From Oppiella nova (lineage: Eukaryota; Arthropoda; Arachnida; Sarcoptiformes; Oppiidae): a stretch of 20,444 nt of DNA. Both the position numbers and the translations under genes were made by a program. The notes beneath the pieces are model-generated. The model saw only the letters and a list, made by a program, of their open reading frames with translations, made no database searches and was not told the origin of the DNA. Shown here in pieces: positions 9,709 through 19,609 of this stretch; the first letter of the stretch is position 1, and each line of letters begins with the position of its first letter. The DNA lies in the NCBI GenBank assembly GCA_905397405.1, contig CAJPVJ010000789.1, forward strand, positions 1 to 20,444, written 5' to 3'.

Positions 9709-11727
9709 TTAAGATATAAAATTATTGGAAATTGCTCGGGTATCAAGTAACATCCTATTATAACCTGGAAAATACTTCAATTCTTTCAAACATGTCATTA
9801 ATGTCGAAAACTTTATATTCATTTCTGATTCTGAATATTTGAGTCTTAAATATCGTCGGAGTAAATGTAAATACATTTGCTGTTGAAGTCTATCAATGCA
9901 AACATTTAACAATAAATTATATTTAAATTAGCAATGTCAGTCAGAATTAAGACTTACTTAACCGCATGTTTGTGCATAATATTGGGCCGATCCGGTGTGT
10001 ACAGTACGATGACTGTCAACTACATATGAATTTTACAAATTTATAAATACAAATATTTTACAAATATTTAAATTACCAGGTCTAATATAATTGAGTCAAA
10101 GTCCCATTCGCGACAATATTTATTGAAAAACTTTTTGTAGAGTTCATAGAAATCGTGGCCAAACATCTTCAATGTTGTCACCTTTAGGACTGTTGTGTTA
10201 TTTGAGTCCTAATTATAATAATTAAATAAATGTTACAAATATTATTGAGTTAATCTTTATAAATCTCACCAAAACTATAGCCCAATGTTGACGATCATTA
10301 TTATAGACAACGAGTGAACGCATGTGTAATATCTCGCGGTAACCGGCCTTCAGGAGAAACATCCGGTCCTCATCGCAGATACCGGTGAATGAACTTAAAT
10401 GTTCGGACATCAATGTAAGTCGGCTGACATCCCGTTCCCGTTTCGTATGCATCGTATATCGTACATCTGGATAATCCACTGACTCGGATGTTATTTTGCT
10501 GATCGGTTCCCTTATTTGTTTGGTAGCGGTTAGCAGTTCTTCCAAACGATTCATTTCTATGTGATTTAAATTCTTGTCGTATGTATTGATTTGATTAGAA
10601 ATAGGAATCATAGGAACGTTTTCAGCAAATGAGTTTTCAATCTCTATGTCATTCAAATCCAATATATTTTGTGAATTGTTCGCCGAATCTGTGTTCACAT
10701 CATTTTCAACAATCATTGAGACATTGTTTGTATCATTGAGTGATGAATCCGATTGTGTTAGCAGTTCTTCCAAACGATTCATTTCTATTTGATTTAAATT
10801 CTTGTCATAAGTAGTGATTTGGTTAGCGATAGGAATCATTGGAAAGTCCTCATCATATGACTCCTCAATCTCTATGTCATCAAAACTTAATACATTTTGT
10901 GATTTTTCCACAGAATCTGAATTCACATCATTTTCAACAATCATTGAGACATTGTTTGTATCATTGAGTGATGAATCCGATTGTGTTTGCGATGATGTGT
11001 TGGACGAGTGAATAGCATTCAACTCATTATTGACTTTACTTTTACGCCGATTTTCTTCGACAATAGCCTTTCGTTTGCGTCTTTCGTCAGAAAACATGTA
11101 TGCCTTCAGTGATCGTTATATTTATTTAGTAATAATTTATAAGTCATTAAAAATATATAATACTTTATTCATTCCGACGGCAAAACACTTCATTAATCGG
11201 CATTTACGACAGAATCGTCGCCTTATGACATCGATTACACATTTACCACCAAAATCACACACAAATGCCTGGTCATAATTAATATTTATTTTTATTTTAT
11301 AAGATTATTATTAAATAATTTAAAAAGTTTTTATATTTATTTACATTTTCTCTGAAAGCATTTCTCCGAAAAAACACTTTACACGGCTCACACGATTGTA
11401 TACCAAAATTATATGCTTTATTGTAATTAATGTTAATTGAATTTCATGTAAATTATTAACAAGTTTTGATAATATGAGAATCGGAGTTTTATAGTAGCCT
11501 TTCAAAACAATATTCATTTAATCACATATTAAACTATGATAAATACTCTATTCATTTCTATGTATTTACATGTGATTAATATAATATTATCTAATACAGA
11601 TATTATCTAAGATATTCATATAGATTTTTGTAAAAGGCTACTATAAAACTCCGATTCTCATATACTCACCGATAGCCTTATCACCGCAAACACTGCAAAT
11701 CAAACGCTGGACACCTATTTTCGGCAT
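9709..11727 (-). CDS. Gene E: class II HR96-like nuclear receptor with altered P-box, duplicated hinge and truncated AF-2
   Basis: Exons in transcript order: 11670-11727, 11345-11415, 11164-11268, 10270-11103, 10077-10208, 9958-10019, 9709-9889; about 480 aa, GT-AG throughout. The zinc-ligand Cys residues are all present, but the P-box reads CEPCKVFF rather than CESCKAFF, and finger 2 is CDFGGKC. Exon 4 is about 225 bp longer than in F because a 76-codon hinge/LBD-start unit occurs twice (10531-10986). The LBD has [17 protein letters not shown]. Exon 7 stops at 9709-9711 (TAA); the same frame then continues IFDKQ, so the stop replaces the Glu codon of an old AF-2 (FIS-E-IFD). The product would lack the end of the coactivator helix. 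Intron 1 (254 bp) holds a MITE-like insertion. It could be a working decoy or repressor-type receptor, or an early pseudogene; the otherwise open frame favours the former slightly. Confidence 0.9.
10531..10986 (-). repeat. 228-bp in-frame tandem duplication in gene E exon 4
   Basis: Units 10759-10986 and 10531-10758, each 76 codons running from [15 protein letters not shown] to MNRLEELL. The units are diverged from each other. The upstream unit ([16 protein letters not shown]) is almost the same as gene F, while the downstream unit (ENSFAENVPMIPISNQ) leads into E's own LBD. Confidence 0.93.
11476..11660. mobile_element. MITE-like element with about 28-bp terminal inverted repeats in gene E intron 1
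   Basis: The left end starts TGAGAATCGGAGTTTTATAG and the right end is its reverse complement, matching for about 28 bp without mismatch. Total length is 185 bp, with an AT-rich core and no coding. TA flanks both ends, consistent with a TA target-site duplication as in Tc1/mariner-type MITEs (family knowledge). The other copies' intron 1 lacks it, so it inserted after the duplication that made E. Its right end lies 9 bp from the exon 1 donor. Confidence 0.75.
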
Positions 11728-12623
11728 TTATAGCAATGATAACTAACTTATAGTACTGTATATAAAACTTTATTATTTAAAAAATATTAGATGAATTTAA
11801 GCTATGAACACAATTTAGATCGTAGCGACCAATATAGATATAATTGAATTTTAATTTATAAATTTATCAAATATTTAATTTGTGTGCGAATAATAGCACA
11901 CATTCCTTAAGCATTGAAAATTTCATTTTGATTCAACACAGAATATCCTTGATTAACAAAACAATCATATGTAACACAGTTTAGTGCAAAATTCAGTGCA
12001 AACTAATGGAGAATAAACTTACTGTATTATGAAATGCTAGTATATTTTAAGAATTAATTAACTGATAATTTTATAAGATATAGACTACAGTACACTCATA
12101 TGTTTCACAGAATTACTCATAAATATGAGCAATACTTTATTTTGGAAATTTTAAAAATCATGAGAAAGTTCATTTTTAATATATGATTGCTAAATTAAAT
12201 GTCGAAAATAAATTCTATAAGTAACTTATCAAGCGATATTATTGATTAATTATTAAATTATTCAACTTTAATAGAAATTATTGCTTTTAAGATCATACTA
12301 ATCATTAGTAACTAATGTATAAAATAAGATAACTTAATTGATTTCTATTAATAAGGTAAAAATATTTGCTACATTTACCAAACTTAAAATATTGTTAAAT
12401 ATTCATTCATATTTTGTAGCAAAAACTTAAATTTACTAATTTTATTTAATAATTAACTATCAATTAATAAACTAAGAATTCATTAAAAATACTGTTCTGT
12501 GTATAGCACCTTTACTTGATTTAAAATAACATTTGTATTTATATAAAAATCATTATAATAAACATTGTGATAAATAATAACAATTGATTATAAATATGTA
12601 TAGATTTGTTTAAAATAATACAT
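11728..12623. other. Intergenic region between genes E and F
   Basis: Very AT-rich. It holds the class II block (11985-12040) and, near 12624, the end of the former coding part of gene F. No other gene or element recognised. Confidence 0.7.
11985..12040 (-). promoter_or_regulatory. Upstream block shared by genes E and F (E copy)
   Basis: The plus strand reads TGCAAAATTCAGTGCAAACT, then TGG.GAATAAA and TTATGAAAT, shared with 14621-14668 upstream of F. It lies about 260 bp before the E start. The class I GATA block is absent here. Function is unknown; it may be a regulatory element or simply duplicated flank. Confidence 0.45.
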
Positions 12624-12776
12624 TCAATTTTGTAATATTCTATCTGGATATAAATCATAGACTTCATTTATAAGAGGAGTCCCATTATCCGGACTTTGAT
12701 GTATAGATTTTCGGTAACCAGAAAAATACTTCAATTCTCTCAAACATTTCATTAATGTCGCAAACTTTGCATTCAT
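12624..12776 (-). other. Former C-terminal coding part of gene F beyond its stop
   Basis: In-frame continuation of exon 7 after the TAA at 12777. It encodes the region matching helix 10/11 (FATLMKCLRELKYFSGY) and an AF-2 motif with its Glu (PLINEVYD), ending at TGA. The preserved reading suggests little time without selection. Confidence 0.85.
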
Positions 12777-14312
12777 TTATGTATCGCTATATTTGAGTCT
12801 TAAATATCGTCGAAGTAAATGGATATACATTTGCTGTTGAAGCCTATCAAATGCAAACATTTAACAATTAATAGGTATAATAGATTGATTAAATGAAAAG
12901 TTAACAATGTGATTTAAAATGAACTTACTTAACCACATTTTTGTGTATAATATTGGGCCGATCCGGTGTGAACAATGCCACGGCAGTCAGCTAAATAGAC
13001 ATGTAACAATTATTATGAAACATATAAATAACATACAAAATATGTCCATTAACTACCAGGTCTAAAATGATTGAATCGAAATCCCATTCACCACCGAATT
13101 TAGTGAAGAAATTCTTATTGATTTCATACACATTTTGGTTACACTTTTTCAACGATTCCAACGTAATTATAGTTGTATTATTTGAATCCTATTATGATGT
13201 CAAACAAAACATTGAAATAGATATTCGCTAGATATTTACGAAATCTCACCAAAACTATAGCCCAATATTGACGCTCATTATTATAAGCAATGAGTGACCG
13301 CATCGGTACGATCTCAACGCAACCGGCTTTCAAAAGGGAGATCTTGTCCTCATCGCAGATACCGGTGAATGCACTCAAATGTCTGCACATCAGTGCAAAA
13401 CGTTTGATCTCCTGTTCCCCTTTAATAGCAAAAGTTTGTCGTACTTCTGGATATACTGTGGCCTCTGATGTTACTTTGCTGACCGGATCTCTGATTTTTT
13501 GGGTCGCGTTTAACAGTTCCGCCAAACGATTCATTTCTATTTGATTTAAATTCTTGTCATAAGTAGTGATTTGGTTAGCTATAGGAATCATTGGAAAGTC
13601 CTCATCATATGACTCCTCAATCTCTATGTCATTAAAACTTAATATATTTTGTGATTTATCCACAGAGTCTGTGTTCACATAATTTTCAACAATCATTGAG
13701 ACATTGTTTGTATCATTGAGTGATGAATCCGATTGTGTTTGCGATGATGTGTTGGACGAGTGAATGGCATTCAACTCATTATTAACTTTACTTTTACGCC
13801 GATTTTCTTCGACAATAGCCTTTCGTTTGTTTTTTTGTTCGTCAGAAAAGATGTATGCCTTCAATGATCAGTAAATAATTTGTTTCAATATTTATAAACT
13901 ACATACAAACTCATTATAATAAATACAGTATTCATTCCGACTTCAAAGCATTTCCTTAACCGGCATTTGCGGCAGAATCGTCGCCTTATGACATCGACTT
14001 CACATTTGTTATCAAAATAACAGCTAAATGTCTGGTAATAATAAGGCATTATTCAAATGAAGCTTTAAAAAAAGACATTTATGATAATTTAAAATATGTT
14101 TGTTATTTACATGATCTCTGAACGCATTTCTCCTAAAGAATGCTTTACACGATTCACACGATTGAACGCCAAAATTAAAAGCTAGCATTAATTTAAACAA
14201 ATTAAATTTTCATGTTACTTTTTCATTAGTTTGTTAGAAATTAAATATACTGACCGATAGCCTTATCACCGCAAACACAGCATATCAAACTCTGGACACC
14301 TTTTTTGGGCAT
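12777..14312 (-). CDS. Gene F: class II HR96-like nuclear receptor, stop codon early in last exon
   Basis: Exons in transcript order: 14255-14312, 14111-14181, 13927-14031, 13250-13858, 13057-13188, 12929-12990, 12777-12843; about 367 aa. The DBD is normal: CESCKAFF, finger 2 CYFDNKC, then [16 protein letters not shown]. Exon 4 has a Ser/Asn/acidic hinge, then [17 protein letters not shown]. The final exon reads [10 protein letters not shown] and meets TAA (12777-12779) where gene E has a Glu codon. The same frame then stays open for about 50 codons and ends in a well-formed AF-2 (PLINEVYDLYPD) and a natural TGA at 12624-12626. As written, the product loses helix 11 and AF-2. The intact downstream motif means the stop is young, polymorphic, or a sequence error. 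A stop in the last exon would normally escape nonsense-mediated decay (general knowledge). Confidence 0.88.
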
Positions 14313-15520
14313 TTTTATCACTACTATTTCATTTTAAACTCTATATAATACTTTACGATATACCAATATGGTATCAAAATTATTGTTGTACAGTCAATTT
14401 TTGGGTACAAATAAACTCAGAACAAATAACTAGATTAAATTTTATAATATTACTTTAGATTATTACATATAAATCCAAACATAGAATGTAAATTGATAAA
14501 AATATATGGTATATAATACTTCATGATGATTTTAATAATGTTATTTATGTAGACACATAATTTCAATACGTACTGTCTTATAGGAACTAATGGTGCTGTT
14601 GGTAAATATTGTTCCAAATCTGCAAAATTCAGTGCAAACTGGTGGGGAATAAATTCATTATGAAATTCTTGTTATGCAACATAACTTATGTTGTAAGATT
14701 TTACATTTTATTAGAAAATTAAAGTATGTAATATTATTCTAGTTATTGCATTATAATGGGTTACAACGTTGAGTAAAATAATATCTATACTAAACTATTT
14801 ACAAATAGTTCTGAAATTACTACAGTATATACAGTACTGTGTATAATAAAAATGTTATTTTGAAAAATTTATCGAAGAGTTACCTACATTTTCAAACAAG
14901 TAAATATAATTATTATTTTACTAGAATTATTATTATTACATAGCACATTTTTACAACATGTTATATAAAATCAGGAATATTAGTATCGAAATAATATTTT
15001 TTATAATGTGATCTCAATAAATTGATTTATGTAAAATAATTTTAGTTTATAATTTAAAAATTATTTTTTTCAAAAATGGTCACGATAATTTGTACTGTAT
15101 TTATATTATTTTAATTAGTTAATAATATTATTATATAATACATAAAATAATACACATGTGTTATACAACCAAGACAATTTACCATAATTAATACTGTATA
15201 CTTATAAACGTTTTGTAGTTTGTCACTGGATAACTGTTAATTAAATAAATTCTTATATTTATTGATTATTACAAATGTATTACAAATGTAATGATAATAT
15301 AATTTCATACACATTAAGGGGGGAGTAAGATTTTAGTTGAATTATAGATACTATATAAACTTAATACTTATTACTTTTAATAATAAAAATTATTATTTTT
15401 AAGTTTTAAGACTTACTTGTTAGTGTTATTTATAATGTACAATATTTGTGAATAATAACAAGTAATTTTCTATAGAATATAGTAATTGTGTCACAATATT
15501 AATTGCCATAACTATTAAGG
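14313..15520. other. Intergenic region upstream of gene F
   Basis: About 1.2 kb of very AT-rich DNA. Apart from the class II block at 14621-14668 no coding, RNA gene or repeat was recognised. Confidence 0.65.
14621..14668 (-). promoter_or_regulatory. Upstream block shared by genes E and F (F copy)
   Basis: Plus strand TGCAAAATTCAGTGCAAACT followed by GGTGGGGAATAAATTCATTA; counterpart of 11985-12040. About 310 bp upstream of the F start. Confidence 0.45.
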
Positions 15521-15801
15521 ATTGTGTGGACACCCGGGGCCCACATCTATGGGCCGTTCACTTGGGCCTTGTGGTGACCATCAGGTCTGCCTTTCAAGCC
15601 TTTCATCCCATTTGCCTTTCAATGCATTAATTGTCATAAAAATAACTATTAATTCATTTCTATAAATAATGATTCACTTGAAGTGATACCTTCGGCGGCC
15701 AATGGGAGCACAAAGTGTCCGGTCGTCAGCATCGGTCTCTCCAAGCGATACACCGTTCCGTTGGAAGTCCTCAGACTCTACTCTGAGGCTCAATGTGATG
15801 T
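15521..15801. other. GC-richer segment left of the CLCA relic, identity unknown
   Basis: Base composition changes abruptly here (for example ACCCGGGGCCCACATC). On the minus strand one frame is open for about 40 codons (LNITLSLRVESEDFQRNG...), ending at a stop near 15678, adjoining the CLCA-like frame but shifted from it. It may be further decayed coding from the same gene or from a neighbour; I do not recognise it. Confidence 0.4.
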
Positions 15802-16607
15802 TCAGCAGAGGAATGTCATCACAGAGTGGTTTAAGACATCCGATGTTTTATTATTGGAGACATCGGATGCTCTTAACGCCAAATAAACTCTAATTTGTGA
15901 TCCAGTCGTGCACTTCACGAGTTTTGTAAGGACAGGGATTCTGGCCCTCATTATGGAGTGACCGTCTCTGGACTCCAGGTCTCCATTCACTAACATCTGG
16001 CCTGAGATGACCTCATTTGTGTCAAACAGTTCCGGTCTATAGAGTGTCTTCCGAGTCAAAGAGACACTTAAATCAACTTTTATTGATTTTCCTTCAAATG
16101 GTTTTAATTATAATTTAATTAAAAAATTTCTAAACAATTATTGAATCGACAAAACCCGTGAACCCGTCGTCTGCCGGAGCCATCCACTGGGAGTCGGATG
16201 TGATTATATGCCTCCGGGAAGAGTCACTGATTTACAGGTGATTAGCGTCAATGATGACAACCACACACCACAACCACTCTTCCCGGAGGCATATAATCAA
16301 CACTTAGGCCATAGTTCTTGAGATCGAAAGGACCGCTTTCTTCGGCTCGAGTGAAGTCATGTGTTAACGGTTCCACTGATTCCATGGCATCCATGGGTTC
16401 GATAGAAAGGAAAAGCAATGAAAATTAGCAAAATTCTTGCAAATTAGCGATTAATTGATCATTTTGTTGGACGTCCTCATCGATGGCTACAACCACTCCA
16501 CTGAACACTCCGTTTATTAACTGAACGGGTGTTGGCCTACAGGTTGTTAAACATATTACAAATACCGGAAATAAGCTAATAAAAGAACCATTCACCCTGT
16601 TTATCAT
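15802..16607 (-). pseudogene. Gutted and rearranged relic of a calcium-activated chloride channel regulator (CLCA) gene
   Basis: CLCA proteins are secreted or membrane-anchored metalloproteases with a von Willebrand A domain that modulate chloride channels (family knowledge). Here 16425-16607 encodes a signal peptide-like start (FISLFPVFVICLTTC) and the family's N-terminal VQLINGVFSGVVVAIDEDV. Directly beyond, 16276-16400 encodes FTRAEESGPFDLKNYG and DYMPPGRV, which match the far C-terminal part (PPG-x-ITDL). About 16150-16200 gives SDSQWMAPADDGFTG, like the WTAPGDD of the fibronectin-type segment, and 15802-16059 gives IRVYLALRASDVSNN, like the last conserved block. The HExxH protease core, Cys-rich region and VWA domain are all missing between the ends, frames are broken, and a short inversion lies at 16201-16275. 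The recognition rests on remembered family motifs, not a search. Confidence 0.78.
16201..16299. repeat. Perfect 24-bp inverted repeat around a 51-bp spacer (micro-inversion scar)
   Basis: Arms 16201-16224 and 16276-16299 are exact reverse complements (TGATTATATGCCTCCGGGAA...). The right arm read on the minus strand encodes DYMPPGRV in line with the CLCA frame. The left arm plus spacer read on the plus strand gives DYMPPGRVTDLQVISVNDD, the expected CLCA continuation on the wrong strand. Confidence 0.93.
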
Positions 16608-17360
16608 GTACAGTATTACATATTTTATTATTTTAATTAAATAAAACTGTCGTCATTTTCAACATAAACTAACAAAATCTGTTTAAAATTTCGGTATAAT
16701 ATTACATGAATTATACGAAAAATATAATTTGAGACAAAAAACAGTGATAGTTTGGACTAATTAACCTGGTCAACTATTGGCATGAAATCTAATAACATCT
16801 CATAAACTGTATTATTTAAATGTTTATTATTGTTATTTATTGAGAATTAACAAATTTCTATAACTAATTTAAGATTATTTATTATAATATGAAATTTAAT
16901 TTGTTGAAATGTATTTAGAAAAATATTGTATCTAAAGATTAATATAAAGTATAATATTTTATTAAATGTATTTGATTTGAAAATAAAACATTGAACACCT
17001 TTATTAAAATACAAAATGAAAACACTTTTCAAAAATGTCATTTTTCACACTTTTTGTGTAGACATTGAATTTGATTGTCTATTCATATTAATTACAATTT
17101 ATATTCATATGAAAGTACATTAAAAAATACATATATTTGATTTGAAAAACTTTGTGATATCCCTATTAGGGATCCGATAATCAATCACTTTCTTAAAGGT
17201 TTAGGTATTCCTGAAGGTTATGGAAAATACCTTTTATTTTACAAAAAATTTCTAAAAATAAAGTATTGTATTGTACCGTATACGTATGGTACAATGTATA
17301 ACCTACTTACACCTATGTTATATATTTTTAACGTTAAATTTATAAATACAGTATTTATAT
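16608..17360. other. Intergenic region between gene G and the CLCA relic
   Basis: AT-rich. A 63-codon frame at 16847-17041 (minus) is low-complexity and not convincing. A short imperfect palindrome lies at 17270-17295. A plus-strand stretch from about 17168 is open for some 80 codons without a start and is not recognised. Confidence 0.6.
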
Positions 17361-18886
17361 TTAACGTGCAATTATCTCAGCGTATAGGGATTCAGGCCTG
17401 GGATTATTATTTAGGGCCTCACTAACAGTGCTAATCATATTATGGGTCGTAAAATATAATTCATTCAAACAATTCATTAATCGCAAGAATCGGGTCTCGG
17501 ATTCACTCTTAGAGTTGTGTTTTAACTCCAAATAGCGTTGAAGTAAATACATGTAAGTCTTCTGTTGGAGTCTATTATTAAAACAAATTTATGAAAAAAT
17601 AATTATTAAATTAATCTAGTACATTCATTACTATTGCCTACAAGTTGTAGACTACAACTCACTTAATGATCTCTTTATGTTTCAAATCGGGTCGATTGGG
17701 ATTAAAGAGTATGATTGCCATTAACTATACAAATAAAGTGTTGTTTAATGAAACAAACATTTCATTGTTAACTTAATCTTTAAATACCAAATCAATGAGA
17801 CTCATATCGGAATCGTATTCCCCTTTAATTGTAATCATAAACTGCTTGAGTATGACATAGAAGTTCAAGTTCTCCCACTTTAATACATTTAATGGTAACA
17901 TAACGCCATTCTCGGAGTCCTACAGTATTTATAATTAAATATATTATTGTCATATTACTTAAAACATTCAAACGTGACATACAATGGCAACCGTCCAGAA
18001 CTCACCCTCAAAATTAAAGGTGAGTACAGAAAGCAAGCAAATAATCTCAGGACACGAGGCCTTCAGTAAAATGATTTTGTCGTCTTCACACAACTCTTTG
18101 AATTGAGCCATAGTTTTACACATTTGTATAATTTTTCGGCATTTGATGTCTGATCGCGTTTGCAGTACATTGAAAGCATCGGTATATGTGTCGGCTTTTG
18201 ATGTTTTCTTCAAGACTGGATCTCTCATATAAGCGGTTGATGTGAATAAATGTCTCAATTTATTTGTCTCCAACTCATTGAAATTAAATATAATATTTCT
18301 TATTACAGAAGCCATCGGATCAACTTCAGTCTGATTGTTATTAAATGTACTTAAAATTGTTGATTGATTTGAATAACTACTATCCGTAATATCAGTTGAA
18401 TAACAATCAATGGTTTTTGTTTTGATTTGTCTTTTGTTTTCCTTAAAATATGTTAATATAATATATAGACTTTTAATTACCAATTATTTAATACTATAAC
18501 AATAAGATATAATATAATATATATTATATAAGCAACAAATAACATACTTTTCTCATTCCCATTGTAAAGCATTTCTCGATTCTACACTTTTTACAGAATT
18601 TTCGTGTCAATTGGTTTACTATACACTTGTTATTGAAAAAGCACACATATTCCTAGTAATGAAATATTTAAATTCAATTTTCTTATTAACTTTATTTTAT
18701 TTATATTATATAATACCTGAGCTCTGGTGGCACTCCTCCTAAAGAAGGTTCGGCACGATTCACAGGTTATGGCACCGAAGTTAAGGCCTATCAATAATTT
18801 ACTATTTTATTTAATTATTTCTATATTTTATATTAAATCTCACCTGATGATTGGTCACCACATACACCACAAAATTTTGTATTCAT
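17361..18886 (-). CDS. Gene G: divergent (class III) HR96-like nuclear receptor, 7 exons, short hinge
   Basis: Exons in transcript order: 18844-18886, 18717-18787, 18548-18652, 17983-18441, 17788-17919, 17663-17724, 17361-17571; about 360 aa. The start ATG at 18886 gives only five residues before the first Cys (MNTKFCGVCGDQSSG). The P-box is changed to CESCRTFF; finger 2 is CFFNNKC, followed by CKKCRIEKCFTMGMRK. Exon 4 is 150 bp shorter than in the other genes, so the hinge is much reduced; its acceptor (TTTTAAG) is the least certain junction. The LBD has QFKELCEDDKIILLKAS, but the helix 5 Arg usual after the signature is Leu (CLLSVL, against CLRSM in A). AF-2 is present as SLYAEIIAR with its Glu. 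No frame break; probably a functional, older branch of the family. Confidence 0.9.
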
Positions 18887-19609
18887 AATAATATTTTTTA
18901 CTATTACTTAAAATATAAATCATATATTTATACATTAATATAGTAGAAATAGATGACTTTATATAAACCTTTATCAAGGTTTACAATAAACACTCAATAT
19001 TTAATTAATTTGCCAAATATTGGTACAAATTGTATTACATTAAACATTAACCACTTATTTGTAATTGAAAATCTAAAAACTTGTTATTAAATAATAGACA
19101 CTTATATTGATAACTATTTTCTTTTAAAATTTTAGACAAGAGGATATTTCAAAAACTTTGTGATTTCCGAAAAAATAATTCGTACAGCTTTATGCATTAG
19201 TAATAAATTAACACACACGACAGTTTGCTAAATAAAATGGCGTTTTACATAAAAAGTTTTATTAAAGAAAACCTTTAAACTCAAAATTCAAGTACATTAA
19301 AAATAAAATTATGTGTAAATTGAGTAGCGTATAATTTATAATATTTAAATATTATTTTATTTTTATAATTGTACAAGTATATTTTTAAAAAGATGTTTGA
19401 AGTTTTTGCTAACAACTTCATAGATATTAATACAATTAATACTTCAAAATTTTTTGTTAAATTTATTATCTATTTTCATGTTGATTATGCATGTTTTAAA
19501 TAAATTTCATTTATTTTTAAAATGTAATCAATCATCTAGGCTAGAATGTTTGGCAGTTATTACCAAAGTTTTTTTTATAAATACATATAATAAGAATCAA
19601 TAGAATATT
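18887..19609. other. Region between gene G and damaged copy H
   Basis: AT-rich. This is where the last exon of H should lie, but nothing resembling RRYLRLKYS or an AF-2 helix was found on the minus strand. No other gene or repeat recognised. Confidence 0.6.

Noticed and set aside
15683-15893. Two overlapping plus-strand ORFs in the GC-richer island
   Set aside because: No family resemblance; they lie opposite or beside the CLCA-like minus-strand frame and reflect the higher GC, with fewer chance stops.
16847-17041. Minus-strand 64-codon frame rich in Ile, Phe, Asn and Lys
   Set aside because: Composition is that of AT-rich noise, with no splice context or relation to neighbours.
17270-17295. 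Palindrome ATTGTACC, 10 bp, GGTACAAT
   Set aside because: Eight-base arms in an AT-rich region; no second copy or coding partner, so probably chance.
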